Source: Datura wrightii
Lineage: Eukaryota; Streptophyta; Magnoliopsida; Solanales; Solanaceae
Direction of reading: 5' to 3'
Length of the DNA: 64,000 nt
Assembly: GCA_035772735.1 (NCBI GenBank)
Contig: JASDFA010000020.1
Location: 105,490,001 to 105,554,000 of the forward strand
Part shown: one piece after another, positions 10,225 through 22,254 of the stretch
How positions within the stretch are numbered: the stretch's first letter is position 1
Layout: every line of letters starts with the position of its first letter
Translations under genes and position numbers: made by a program
Notes under the pieces: generated by a model
Database searches by the model: none
Told to the model about the DNA's origin: nothing
What the model saw: only the letters and a program-made list of their open reading frames with translations

Positions 10225-11017
10225 ACTAATGGCGGTGCTGTTGTTCAGAATCGATCAGAATCATTCTTAGTGACTGATGTAAAAGCTAGACAAGATGAGG
10301 ACCTAATTTTTGTAAATTTAAAGGAAGCCGTTCAGAATCAGAAGGTGGAGGTCTTCTCCAAAAGGGGAGATGGTGTGCTTTGGTACCAGGGATGCCTATG
10401 TGTTCCAAATGTTGATGATTGGAGGAGTCGGATGTTGCACAAGGCTCATGTATCCAGGTATTCAATCCATCCAGGTGCCACCAAGACGTACCGTGAATTA
10501 TAGGAAGTTTATTGGTGGAATGAAATGAAGAAGGACATTGCAGAGTTCGTAGCTAGGTGTTCGAACTGCCAGCAAGTAAAGGTTAAGAATATGAGATAGG
10601 GTGGTGTGCTTCAGGATATCAGTATTCCTACTTGGAAGTGAAAGATATCAATATGGACTTTATCACAGGGTCGCCTCACACTCGTCGACAATATGACTCC
10701 GTTTCGGTGGTGGTAGGCAGGTTGACCAAGGCCACCCATTTTCTACTGGTCAGAACCATCGATTCAGCGGAGGATTATGCCAAACTATATATCCGGGAGC
10801 TACTTCGTTCGCATGGAGTTCCTTTATCCATCATTTCAGACAGAGGTACCCAATTTACCTCTCAGTTGACTTTTCAAAAAGGACTAGGTACTCAAGTTAA
10901 AGCTCAGCATAGCATTTCACCCGCAAATTGATGGTCAAGCAGAGCGGACAATTCAGACTCTCGAGGACATGTTGAGAGCATGCATAATTGACTTCAAGGG
11001 TAGTTGGGATGATCATT
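10225..11017 (+). pseudogene. RTE-1 integrase, truncated by RTE-2
   Basis: The HHCC zinc-binding domain is recognisable (HKAHVSRYSIHPG through ARCSNCQQVK) with all four ligands present. In the core, NMDFITG gives the first catalytic Asp and ISDRGTQFTS the second; the Glu segment GQAERTIQTLED lies in a shifted frame. A stop at 10501, another near 10599 and a frameshift near 10880 break it. At 11017, in the segment encoding the conserved DDHL, sequence switches to the RTE-2 LTR. Confidence 0.8.
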
Positions 11018-13623
11018 TGTTACACCCCGAGTCTACACCTTGGACGTAACACGGTACTTGAAGCCAAAAGTGACCCCAAGTCAACTCCTGGTCTATCATT
11101 CACTAGCATTCTGATTAAACATGCACAGCGGAACTTCGAAATAATATCATAAATATTTATGAAAGACAAGTCTGAAAAGATAAAATTCAAAACATTTGAA
11201 TAGTACTGATAAACCTGAAAGAAAATCATGTTTGTCTGAAAGCCATCTGACTGAGGAGTTGCTAGGACAAGCCCCCAGCTAACTCTAAGTCTAACTGAAA
11301 CTAATAAATGACTGAAAAAAAGAAATAATGCCCTCGGATGATGAAGAATCACACTTCACTGCTGAGGTGGAGAATCTGAACTGCGACGGCTAGCGTTGCT
11401 AAGTTTGAGAACCTGTAGCTATATCATAAAACGATATAGCATAAAAGTATGCGTCAGTACTTTGAATATACTGAATATGTGAGAGGAAAATATTGATAGA
11501 TGTAAGTGATTGAACTTGAAAGACATGCAATGACCAACTAATTATCTGAACTGAAATGAACTGAAGTAACTGAAATGGTCAAAATGACCCTGTCTGGTGG
11601 TCAAAGACATGCCCAAAATCTGAAAGTTTTGAATCTGAGATACTTTACTGAATCGAGTCAAACTGATAGATCTGAAACTGAACTGAGATTTTTATTCTAA
11701 AACTGGACTGGACTGACTAGTGGGAGAGTCTCTAACTGACATATAACCACGTGAGCTAGACTTGGAGTCCGATGTATACACCCCACCGGTAGGACCCAAT
11801 ATACCATGCCAGGGTATAAAGGCATGAATTGGGTGATCAAAAAAGTCTAGAGCCAATCAGGCCAAGTAATACTGTAACCTACACTGGCAATGTAGTTTAG
11901 GGAACCTGGGTGCAATGGAACCCGGGTCCGCTCGGTGCTAAGTCCTACTCCCACTGGTAACCTATACGGAACTGCTAAGATGATAGCCCAAAACTGGGGT
12001 CCAGGACTAGTCAGGGATATATAACTTCAAGTACCCTGAGGGTTTTAGCGGACAAGATTCTGAAACTAGGTTCTAGACTGGTAAGAATTGCTTATCTAGA
12101 AGCGTCGTAACCGTCTAAGAACAAATTGAAATCTGAACTAGGGTCCTAAGGAAAGTCAGAGTTATATATCTGAAATGTCATGACTGCCTAATGGACCAAT
12201 AACTAAATTCTGATTCTGATATCAAGGAGGTACTACTGGAAACTCGAGAAATTCTATAGTCAAACTAATCAACTAACATTGTACTAGTCAACCCGGAGGT
12301 TCCTAAAATCTGACTGAGACTAGACTCACATTTCTGACTACCACTGAATATTCTAGTACTTTGACTGTAGCTAAACTAACAATTCTGAGAAAATATAAGG
12401 GTATATAGGCTTTCCGACCGAATCTGAATATCATACCAGTAACTGAGTTTTTAACACATACAAGCATTATAGAAGCCCCTAACTCTGAAAGATGGAAACA
12501 ATTCTCAAGAATTCAAAGCTTAAGCAAGCAAGATTCTAATTTCTGACTTTTTCAAAAGTTAGGGATGAATTTCTATGTTGATGGAACAAGCATCATTTTG
12601 ATCACAAGTTGGTGGAAATTAGCTACAACAAACATAAATTAGAGTTCCACATGAATTGTTCAAGGTATGATAACAATATCTTCACTTTTGATAAACTCAA
12701 GGCTAGAACTGATAGTGAACAGGGAAAGAGTTTTAGGGGACACAACAGGAGAAGAATCTCCTTGTTGAATTCCCACATACCTGTAGGAGACACTCTAGTG
12801 AAAATCTCTGAGAAAGACTGAGAGGATTGTCGTTTGTCCTAGATTCTTTTTGTGCTTCCAGAGGAATTCTACGCTCTGTTCTTGAGAATGAAAGAAGCAA
12901 TATGGGCAGAAATTATTTGTTACCCCTAACTAAAACCCCTAAATGAACCCCAACTGACATATTTTAGGGACTAGGTAGATGGAATTTTACAAATAATAAC
13001 CCTGGTATTTAAATCTGAAATCTGGCCGATAGGAACCAAGGGGCGTCAGAACTGGTCGTTGGTAGAAACGATGGCATGTTGAATTTGTCCGTGGTTTCTG
13101 GATTCAAAAACTAGGTTCACAAGGGTGAGCCACAGTTAGGTACAGTAGTCTGTTGGAAGTTACAATGGGTCGTTGATACCTCCCATTGGAACTTGTAAGA
13201 AAGTAGGTACAGGAACAACGAGTGATAACAACGACTCGTTGGTAGAACCAACGGGCCGTTGTATCCCCTCGTGGTTCACACTGTTGGGTCCTGAAAGCAT
13301 AAGACGGTTGGTCACAACGACTCATTTGAGGCTACCACGGGCCGTTGTTCCCTCTTGTTGTCTAAGGGAAGGGTCCAATAGATCTCAAAATTTGGGATTC
13401 AATGGACGACAGGACGACCCGTTGTTAGGATCAAGGGGTCATCCTATGTCTCGTTGTTTTCCCCTGGAAATATTCTACTGAAATCCCATGACTCATTGCA
13501 ACAGTCTGTTGTTTCCACCAACGGTCCGTTGTGGGGGTCGTCTGAGACAGAAAAAATTTCTAGTTTCCTATGATTTTTCATGCAACGTCTGAATTTGGTC
13601 TAGTAAAATTTTGGGTTGTTAAA
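11018..13623 (-). repeat. RTE-2 3' LTR with palindrome array
   Basis: About 2.6 kb. The inner edge next to the polypurine tract (TTTTAACAACCC on the minus strand) appears to have lost the canonical TG start. 11018-12220 aligns with 17735-18926. A stem-loop with 8-bp perfect arms GCTATATC/GATATAGC lies at 11418-11440, 400 bp from the LTR end. Words such as CAACGACTCGTTGG and CAACGGGCCGTTG cluster at about 13010-13550, the same LTR position as in RTE-1. Small ORFs here are not genes. Confidence 0.8.
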
Positions 13624-13637
13624 ATATCTCCCCCTTG
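13624..13637 (-). other. RTE-2 polypurine tract
   Basis: On the minus strand AAGGGGGAGATAT lies directly upstream of the 3' LTR, the expected plus-strand primer site. Confidence 0.75.
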
Positions 13638-13869
13638 GGATAATTCTTCCTCGAATGAAGACAAAAACTAGGAAAAGAGCTGAGATTTCTAAAATTGAGG
13701 CTATGACTAATTTCTGAAGTAGTAACTAACTCTGACTAACATAACCGTACTACCTGAGAGGATGCAACTAGAATGCACACAGAAAATTTAAATAAGGCTG
13801 ATGAGTATGGAACTGAGTAGAGTACTAAGAAGGAATTTAGTACTTGATTATGGGTCTAAACTGGAAGGG

Positions 13870-15165
13870 AACAAGTGAGGGTATCTGGACATCATGTCTG
13901 CTTCTACTTCCTATGTAGCTCCCTCAACTTGCTGATTTCTTCATAGCACCTTGACTGAAGCTATTTCCTTATTCCTTAGCTTACGAACCTGATGGTCAAG
14001 GATCTGGACTAGTACCTCCTTATATGTGAGACTATCTTTTATCTCCACACTATCCAATGGCACTACTGAAGTTGGATCACCAATGCACTTCTTCATAAGT
14101 GACACATGGAAAACTGGGTGTACTGTTGCTAGTCTTTGAAGGTAACTCTAGTTCATAGGCCACCTTACCAATCCGCCTTAGAATCTTATAGGGTCCCACA
14201 TATCGTGGACTGAGCTTTTCTTTTTTCCCAAACCTCATTACCCCATTCATGGGTGAAATCTTCAGGTATACCCAATCATCAACTGTAAACTCCAACTCTC
14301 TTCTCCGCACATCGACATAAGATTTTTGACGGCTCTAAGTTGTTTTCAACCTTTCTCGAATGAGATGAACTTTATGCATTGCCTCATGTACTGAGTTTGG
14401 CCCTATCAAGGTAGCTTCACCAACCTCAAACCACCCTATAGGGGATCTACACCTCCTACCATATAATGCCTCAAATGAGGCCATCTGAATGCTAGAGTGA
14501 TAGTTGTTGTTGTACGGAAATTCGATAACAGGAAAATGGTCATCCCAATTACCATTAAAATCTATTGTGCATGTTGTTAGCATATCTTCCAGGGTCTAAA
14601 TGGTCCTCTCATCTTGCCCATCGATCTGCGGATGAAAAGCAGTGCTGAGTTTGACAGGAGTGGCTAGTCCCTTCTGAAAGCACTTCCATAAGTGTGAGGT
14701 GAACTGTGTTCCCTGTCTAAAATGATTACGAAGGGCACCCCATGGAGTCTTACTAGCTCTCGGATGTAAAGTTTTCCATAGTCCTCAGCTGAGTCCATGG
14801 TTTTGACTGGGAGGAAGTGAGCTGATTTAGTCATCCGATCTACTATCACCCAGATTGAGTCATGCTTCCGTCGAGTCTGAGATAGACCTGTAATGAAATC
14901 CATATTTACTTCTTCCCACTTCCAAGTGGATATACTAATATCTTGAGTCATGCCTCCAGGAATCTGGTGTTCTACCTTGACTTGCTGGCAGTTCGCGCAC
15001 TGTGCTACAAATTCAGTGATATCCCTTTACATGTCATACCACTAGTAAATATCCGGCAGGTTGCGGTACATTTTAGTTTCAGCAAGGTGAATAGAGTATC
15101 TCGAGCTGTGTGCCTTGGCTAGTATTTGCTATCTCAACTTACCAAAATTTGATAGGCACAACCTT
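13870..15165 (-). pseudogene. RTE-2 integrase and chromodomain
   Basis: Reading leftward: ICTDF-like core pieces NMDFITGLSQTRRKHDS and WVIVDRMTKSAHFLPV (14664-14951). A one-base loss at the second catalytic Asp (ILDREH in place of the DRG motif) shifts the frame. The open piece 14335-14583 includes GRRCRSPIGWFEVGEA, and 14077-14310 has DWVYLKISPMNGVMRFG. A chromodomain follows at about 13875-14010 (ILDHQVRKLRNKEIASVKVL), with two in-frame stops at conserved Trp codons. Such domains are thought to guide chromovirus integration to heterochromatin. Confidence 0.8.
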
Positions 15166-15952
15166 CTCTAGTAACGGTGCACCCCATCTCCCCCTTGGGA
15201 GCAAGATTCTATCTCTTTCCTGATGACTGCTTCCTTAAGTTTAAGTAAAATGGGATCCTCATCCTGTCTGGATTTGACTTTAACTACCAAGTATGAATCT
15301 GACTCGCTTTGCATTACCACGCCACCTTCAACTGAATCCACCAATTGCACCCTTAACTGGGCTAGGTTGTGAACTGCTTTCACTAGCTCCCTCTTTTCTT
15401 CCTCAATGTGAGCTACACTTCCCATAGATCGTCTGCTTAGGGCATTAGCCACAACATTGGCCTTCCCCGGGTGATAAAACACACTTATGTCATAATCCTT
15501 TAGAAGCTATAACCACCGTGTCTGACGCAGGTTTAGGTCCTTCTGACTGAACACATACTGAAGGGTCTATTGATTTGTGAACACATCCACGTGAGCCCCA
15601 TACAAGTCATGCCTCCATATTTTTAATGCTAATACTACCACTGCCAACTCCAAGTCATGAGTTGGATAATTCTTCTTATGCACTTTGAGCTTTCTAGAGG
15701 CATAGGCTATCACTTTGCCCCACTACATCAGAACGCAATCAAGTCCAACTTTGGAGGCGTCATAATAAACAACCAACCTATCTGGTCCTTCCGGCAAGGT
15801 TAGCACTGGAGCGGTAGTGACTTGATTCTTCAACTCCTGAAAACTCTTCTCACAATCGTCCGACCACTGGAATTTCACCTTCTTCTAGGTTAACTTGGTT
15901 AGCGGAGATGCTATGGAAGAGAAACCTTCCACAAATCATTGATAATAACCTG
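15166..15952 (-). pseudogene. RTE-2 RNase H and linker
   Basis: The open piece 15168-15482 carries FYHPGKANVVANALSR, which follows RNase H in this family, then the linker leading to the integrase zinc-binding domain. Further right, the minus strand has HVDVFTNQ-like and VYYDASKVGLD sequence of RNase H with several stops. The reading frame is broken throughout. Confidence 0.7.
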
Positions 15953-16660
15953 CTAAGCCCAAGAAACTCCTGATTCAGTAGGAGAGGTATGTCTGGGCCA
16001 ATCCTTCACTACTGCTATATTATGAGGATCTACTTGTATCCCCTCACCTAAGACCACATGACCCAATAAAGTCATAGACTTCAACCAGAATTCACAGTTG
16101 CTGAACTTGGTGAATAACTGGCGATCTCTGAGGGTCTGTAATGCTAACCTCAAGTGATTGGCATGCTCTTCCTCATTTCTGGAGTACACTAGAATATCCT
16201 TGATAAATACAATGATGAACGTATCTAGGTACTGCTTGAAGACCCTATTCATCAAATCCATGAAGGCTGCTGGGCCATTCGTTAACCCAAAGGACATCAC
16301 AATAAACTCGTAGTGACTATACCGAGCTCTAATTGTTGTTTTCGGTATGTCACTCTCTCTAACTCTTAACTGATGGTACCCTAACCTCAGATCAATTTTT
16401 GAGAAACAACTAGCTCCATGAAGTTGGTCTAACAGATCGTCAATCCTGGGTAGAGGGTACTTGTTCTTAACTGTGACCTTGTTCAGCTGACGGTAATCTA
16501 TGCACATTCTGATAGCACCGTCTTTCTTATGCACGAATAGCACTGGAGCACCCCAGGGAGAGATGTTGGTTCTGATAAAACTCTTATCAACAAGATCCTT
16601 TAACTACTCCTTCAGCTCCTTAAGCTCAACCAGAGCCATTTTGTAAGGAGGGATGGAGAT
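15953..16660 (-). pseudogene. RTE-2 reverse transcriptase with altered active site
   Basis: 15953-16543 is the longest open RT segment in the window (196 codons). It holds CIDYRQLNKVTVKNKYPLPR, motif A CFSKIDLRLGYHQL and the motif B region FGLTNGPAAFMDLMN. Motif C reads VFIKDILVYS: the first Asp of the xxDD pair is Lys (codon at 16199-16201, AAG), which should abolish polymerisation. The upstream PAELKEL-like part (to about 16660) is in other frames. Replacing Asp with AAG needs two base changes. Confidence 0.8.
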
Positions 16661-17525
16661 GGGTTGTGTTTGGGAGGAGATCTATTCCGAAGTCTATTTC
16701 CTATTCAGGGGAAACTCCAAGAAGATCTTCAGGAAACACATCTGGGAACTCGCTGACAACTGGAATTAACTAAATCTTTGGGGTCTTAGAGTTGGAATCC
16801 TTGACCCGAACCAGATGATATAGACATCTTTTGAAAATGAGTTTTTGGGCATTAAGGTAGGAAATAAACCTACCCTTTGGCTCTGAATTACTGCCCTACC
16901 CCATTAACGAACTTCAATATGCGAGCCCTTGGCTCAACAACCATCTCTGGAGCATACTTTGATAACCTGGTAAACTCTAGGGCATACTCTTTCACTGTCT
17001 TGTTGCCCTGTCGCAAGTTCATAAACTCTACCATCTTAGCCTCCCTCAATTCCTGAGGGAAAACCTATCCATGAAAGCTATGTGGAACTCTTCCCACTTC
17101 ACCGGTCCTACTTCCGCTGGTTGCCCTCCTTCCACTGCTCATACCAAACCTGGGTTACCCCTTTAAGCTGGTAGGCAGCTAGGTTGGCACTCTCGGAGGA
17201 GCGGACACCCATATTACGGGTAATCATCCTAACCTTATCTACCAACTCTTGGGGGCCTCCCCCACTTTAGATCCCTGAAACAATGGAGGGTTCGTACAGG
17301 TGAAGTCTCGCACCCTTGCAGCTGTTTCAGACCCATTCGTGTTCACCGGCACAACCTGCTGATTCACCTTATTGGTCATAGTTTAGGCCAATAACTGAAT
17401 GGCCACGCTAAATTCTACCGTCGAAACCGAATCATCTTGAGGAGCTGTCGGGGCTGGTGGGTCAGGTCTGTTGGCATTACCGGCTCTACTTCTATTGCCA
17501 CGTGTGCGAGGTATGGTTCACTAAA
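16661..17525 (-). pseudogene. gag: RTE-2 gag joined to protease by deletion
   Basis: From the right, the minus strand reads PRTRGNRSRAGNANRPDPP, with the expected start ATG changed to ATA, then VNQQVVPV, VRDFTCTNPPLF, and YALEFTRLSKYAPEMVVEPRA. Near 16910 it jumps directly into the protease-RT linker. The rest of gag, including the zinc knuckle, and the protease catalytic segment are therefore missing. Stops occur in several places. This deletion distinguishes RTE-2 from RTE-1 and RTE-3. Confidence 0.7.
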
Positions 17526-17718
17526 ACAAAATAGAGCACGAATTAAAAGGGATTTTCTGGAATTGAACTTTGATGCAGGATAAAGAATACGAACAAGAGG
17601 GGATTTTTCAAATTACATCTCGTAGCCTCCTCGTCATAAGTGTGGCGCGCTTCATACATGTAAAAAGGGCTCTACTCGATGCGTCATTCAGACTTTCTAA
17701 GGATACTTTCAACCTACC

Positions 17719-17730
17719 GCTCTGATACAA
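17719..17730 (-). other. RTE-2 primer-binding site
   Basis: Minus-strand TTGTATCAGAGC, one mismatch from the initiator-Met complement, lies four bases from the 5' LTR end. Confidence 0.7.
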
Positions 17731-17734
17731 ATTT

Positions 17735-18945
17735 TGTCACGCCCCGAGTCTAAACCCTGCACATAACACGACACGTGAAGCCACAAGTGACCCAAAGTCA
17801 ACTCCTGGTCTATCATTCACTAGCATTCTGAGTAAACATGCACAACGAAACTTTTAAATAATATCACAAACAGTTATGAAAGACAAGTATAAAAACATAA
17901 AGTTTAAAACATTTGAATAGTACTGATAAATCTGAAAGAAAATCATGTTTGTCTGAAAGCCATCTAACTGAGGAGCTGCTGGGACAAGCCCCCAGCTAAC
18001 TCTAAGTCTAACTAAAACTACAAATTACTGAAAATAAAGAAATAATGCCCTCGAATGATGAGGAATCACACTTCATTGCTAAGGTGGAGAATCTGAATTA
18101 CCGTGCCTAGTGGTGCTGAGTCTGAGAACCTGCAGTTGTATCACAAAATGATATAGCATAAAAGTATGCGTTAGTACTTTGAATGTACTAAATATATGCG
18201 AGGAATATATTGATAGATGAAAGTGACTGAATTGGAAATACATGCAATGACCAACTAATTATCTAAACTGAAATAATCTGAAGTAACTGAGATGGTCAAA
18301 ATGACCCTGTCTGGTGGTCAAAGACATGCCCAAAATCTGAATGTTCGGAGTCTGAGATAGTACACTGCATTGAGTTAAACTGGTAGGTCTAAAACTTAAC
18401 TAAGATTTTTATTCTGAAACTAGACTGGACTGACTTGTGGGAAAGTCTCTAACCGGCATATAACCATGTGAACTAGACATGGAGTCCGATGTATACACCC
18501 CATCGATAGAACCCAATATACCTTGCTAGGGTATAAAGGACTGAATTGGGTGATCACAAAATTCTGGGGCTAATCAGGCCAACCAATGCTGTAACCTATG
18601 CAGACAATGTAGTTCTGGGAACTTGGGTGCATTGGAACCCCGGTTCGCTTGGTGCTATGTCCTACTCCCACTAGAAACCTATACTGAACTACTAAGTTGA
18701 TAGCTCGAAACTGGGATCCAAGACTAGTCAGGGACATATAACTGCAATTACCCTGAGGGTCTTAGTGGACCAGATTCTGAAACTAGGTTCTAGACTTGTC
18801 AGAGCTACTTATATAGACACATCGTAGCCATCTAAGAACAAACTGATATCTGAACTAGGGTCTTAGGGAAAGTCAGAGCTATATATCTGAAATGTCATGA
18901 CTGCCTAATGGACCAACAACTGAATTCTGAACTAGGGTCTTAGGG
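17735..18945 (-). repeat. RTE-2 5' LTR, truncated
   Basis: It aligns with 11018-12220 (shared TCAACTCCTGGTCTATCATT, TGTCTGGTGGTCAAAGACAT and others) to about 18926. The last 19 bp (18927-18945) repeat 18850-18868 exactly and do not continue the LTR, after which unrelated sequence begins. This is typical of filler DNA at a repaired break. The outer half of the LTR, including the palindrome array, is missing. Confidence 0.8.
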
Positions 18946-19470
18946 ATGATAAATCGATTAGAGTCTTCTCGATAGTAATAATAAGGAAGTGGGATTAAGA
19001 GAAGCGCAACATGTGGGAGGGTTGTATCAATACGATTAGGCATAATCCGGAAGAGTCATTAAATTCTGCTCGAAAACTCGAGAGAAGCTAGTCTTACCAA
19101 ACGTATCAAGTCAAAATAGATATGATGATCCGGATATCCTTAGATTTGAAATTTTATGAAGATCACATACTTGTACAGGGGTGGATCATTTATAAGCATT
19201 CGAAAGGACGAAATGATAATGTCGCATTGGGTTCGGTAAGACAAATAAGAGCCCTTGATCCATTGAAGTGTTAGTCAGTATATGAGTAATGGGTGATAAA
19301 GAAGTTGTGTAACGATCAGTCCGCGGATCAGGGAACAAGGGTTGTAAGACCCTACTGTCTGTAAGAATACACGAAACCATTGCCAGTGTCAAGGTCTACA
19401 TGGGAAACTAGAAACCATGCCTACAAAGTAAGGCCGTTCGGAGATAAACAGATTTATAATTAGTATCTGA
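18946..19470. other. Unassigned stretch between RTE-2 and family-A LTR
   Basis: About 525 bp with no match to other parts of the window and no convincing ORF; the open frame 19186-19392 has no recognisable motif. It does not resume RTE-1 integrase, as would be expected if RTE-2 had an intact right edge. Confidence 0.5.
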
Positions 19471-19758
19471 TGTAATGACCAGTCCGCTCATTATGGCACC
19501 TGGATAACTTAAGCAAGGGGATGTTAGAATTTTTCCAGTTAGGGTGAAGTTCTCGAAACTAAAATATCAAGAAGTGTACGATCTCATACTAAGCTGAACA
19601 AGAATCAGGTGAGTCGAGGCATACGTCCATCATAGCAGATTGTTTTCCGCCATAGCAGAATAGCTGCAACGGTAATATATCTTACTATAGAGGTGATGCG
19701 CACTTGAACTCTGAAATCCTATCCCAGTTAGGATTTAAGAACCTATTCTCTTAAAATA
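19471..19758 (+). repeat. LTR family A, copy 2, left part
   Basis: TGTAATGACC at 19471 matches the copy-1 start at 3012, and identity continues through GAATTTTTCCAGT, AGAATCAGGTGAG, GGCATACGTCC and AACCTATTCT. RTE-3 begins at 19759. The remainder of this LTR appears at 28927-31148. Confidence 0.75.
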
Positions 19759-21977
19759 TGTCACGATCCGAACGTAGACCTGGATCGTAACATGGGACAA
19801 GGAGCCCCGAGAGACTCCAAGTCGACCCATGGCGTGATCATTCACCTAACTTCATATCACTTAGAGCGGAATATTGAACATATGATATAGCGTAAACATA
19901 AACGTAAGATTATATAGCATGATAAGCGGAACGTACTAAAAATACATAACAGCTAAGTACTACAATTTGTCTGAAAGCCTCTATCATATCAGATAGGTTG
20001 ATGGGACAACATCCCCAACTAACACAAAAAAACTGAAACAAACGGAACATCAATTTCTGAATATATGGTCCTCATAACATGAGGACTCAACAAAAAGGCT
20101 GATGGCTAAACTTTGAAATGGACTACCGATGGGGTTGAGCCTGTGAGTCGGGTCTTGTATCATGAAACGATACAACATAGGAAGTATGCGGTCAATACAT
20201 GGAATGTACCGAGTATGTAAGGTAAGCAAAAATGACAGTTAAAATGTATAAAAGCTCATAAATGATCATAAGAGTAGAACAACATGCTCATAACATAAAT
20301 AGCATCCGATAACATAAGGCTTAAGGTTTTCAAAACATTCGTAATTCAGTCGTAATCATAATCATATAGGAAAAGCTTTATTGAACATGACTTTAGCCAA
20401 TATACATAATCTCAAACATGCATAAGTCATGACGAACAATGGGAGTTTCTTATAACCATCATACCTCATATGAGCATACGTGGAGCCCGACCTGTAACCC
20501 TAGCTGGGAGGGTATTCATACCTTGCCAAGGGTAGAACCATGAAGGGCGTGATATCACACATGAAAGGATCCATTTGAACAAGGGACAGTCACAAGGGAG
20601 GTCGCATCATATCCTTTGGTCGCATTTAGTTTAGAGATTCGGGGCAGAACCTGGGCCCTGAACCTACTCGGTGTTAAAAACTACTCTGAGAACATATATA
20701 ATGCTCATAGTATAATATTCATGAGATTCATGGGCTAGTTAAACTATGATAATCATGAACATGCTTGTAAATACGTGAACTATCCATGAGGGTAAGGCCC
20801 ATGAGTCAGTCAAAAATACAATTAGTAAATCATAGGATTCATGCATACTTTTAAATCATATGTATACTTTGTAAATCATAAATTTATAATGGGCATTAGA
20901 ATAATTCCATATTTCAAATCATAGATCATGATGGGTTTATGAATATCAACATTTGAAGTAAAGATCACCACTCCATTCATCATAGAACATGCATAACTAT
21001 GCTTAATTTAGTAGAAATCAAAATCAATAAAGTTATAACCAAAATAGTTGTAAAATTTGATCATAATTCAAAAATTATGGTGTAAATAACAAAAGATAAT
21101 AACCCATTAATAGATAACTCGAATTCCATAAGATTTAAGTCAAAACCACATATGATTTTTTATCAAACTTACTGAATTAGGAGAGATTGGGAATTGGTGT
21201 GAACGGAACACCCATTCATAACCCTACATACCTGGGGAAAATCAATTCTCATCACTCCTTGAAAGCCCAAAGGTAATTGATGAAGAAACCTTGAAGACTA
21301 GCTTGATCACCTCTAAATTTATTCTAACTTTTGCATGCATGAGAATGAATAGGCTAGAAGGGCTTAACCTATCTTAATACACTCAGAAAATAACTTAAAA
21401 TAACGTAGTTTAGGACCTTATAACCTAGGAATAATGAAAATACCCTTAATGAAAAACCTTGAAAAATCTGCACTTCGCAAACCAACGACCGGACTAACAG
21501 ATCATTGGAGGATACCATGACTCACGGTATCCATCCGTTGTCTGCTCAATCCAAAATTCCTGATCTCAGGTTCGAACCACGAATAGAGAGGATGAGTCGT
21601 CCTTCCATCTAACGGGTCGTCATATCGTCCGTTGTTTGCCCCATTCAGATCCTGCATTGGTCCTTCCAATGAGCCTCGCCACGACTCATTACTTCATCCA
21701 ATAAGTCGTGGTTGCCTTCTGTTAGGTCCATTGGAAATATATACCTATCCCCCTACAAGGACTCGTGACCACGACTTGATACCTCTTACGACGGGTCATT
21801 ACTTCACATGTTGTTGCTCACTGACACTAGACCAATACCTCCCACGACTGCCTCTAACAGGTTGTTGATTGGACCAATGATCCATTGGGTCGTCCGTCCT
21901 GCAACATTTTTCCCAATTTCAGCCAACTTTCAATTATAAATCTCTAGTCTAATCTTAGGTACTTCTGCGGTATTACA
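19759..21977 (-). repeat. RTE-3 3' LTR
   Basis: 2219 bp, TGTAATACCGC start (minus strand, at 21977) and TGACA end at 19759. It aligns along its length with 26928-28926. A stem-loop TTGTATC-7 nt-GATACAA lies at 20155-20175, 396 bp from the LTR end. Words such as CCACGACT...AGTCGTGG (21679-21711) mark the palindrome array at about 21475-21900. Small ORFs are not genes. Confidence 0.85.
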
Positions 21978-21991
21978 ATATCTCCGCCTTG
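21978..21991 (-). other. RTE-3 polypurine tract
   Basis: Minus-strand CCAAGGCGGAGATAT directly precedes the 3' LTR. A C interrupts the purine run relative to the AAGGGGGAGATAT of RTE-2, presumably a later mutation. Confidence 0.7.
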
Positions 21992-22254
21992 GGAACATTC
22001 AACCTCGAATGATGGAAACATACAAAAAATAGAGACATGCAATCATTACACTCAATTACTGATCATTTAAATCGAAAACTGACAGAAGGACTATATCTAG
22101 TTCAAACCATATAGTTGAATTGTTTTTATGATTCAAACACACATTCATATACATAAAAGAAACTTGATCACATGAACTGAACATGAAAACTAAATAGAGT
22201 TTTAGGACAAAAGTGATACATTAAATTAGAACTGAGCTAGTAGAAAACAAATGT

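Larger units (their letters stand above)
4595..11017 (+). mobile_element. RTE-1: Ty3/Gypsy Tekay/Del-type element, 5' part
   Basis: Order is 5' LTR, tRNA-iMet-type primer-binding site, gag, protease, RT, RNase H and integrase, all on the plus strand. The element is cut at 11017 within the integrase core by the LTR start of RTE-2. The expected continuation (rest of integrase, chromodomain, 3' LTR) is not found after RTE-2 and was presumably deleted. Every coding domain has stops. Insertion point in the family-A LTR is at 4594/4595; a target duplication cannot be verified because the right end is missing. Confidence 0.85.
11018..18945 (-). mobile_element. RTE-2: Ty3/Gypsy Tekay/Del-type element inside RTE-1
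   Basis: The element reads on the minus strand. Its 5' LTR (truncated) is on the right, and the internal region and 3' LTR run to the left. Both LTRs end in sequence like TGTYACRCCCCGAGTCTA and share long matching stretches. Chromodomain, integrase, RNase H, RT and a fused protease/gag remnant are present. It was inserted into the integrase gene of RTE-1, so it is younger than RTE-1. The outer part of its 5' LTR is lost at 18945. The gag-protease region carries a deletion that removed the zinc knuckle. Confidence 0.85.

Noticed and set aside
11020..13481. ORFs of 70-110 codons in the RTE-2 3' LTR
   Set aside because: Both strands are open by chance in palindromic LTR sequence; the paired LTR does not preserve them.
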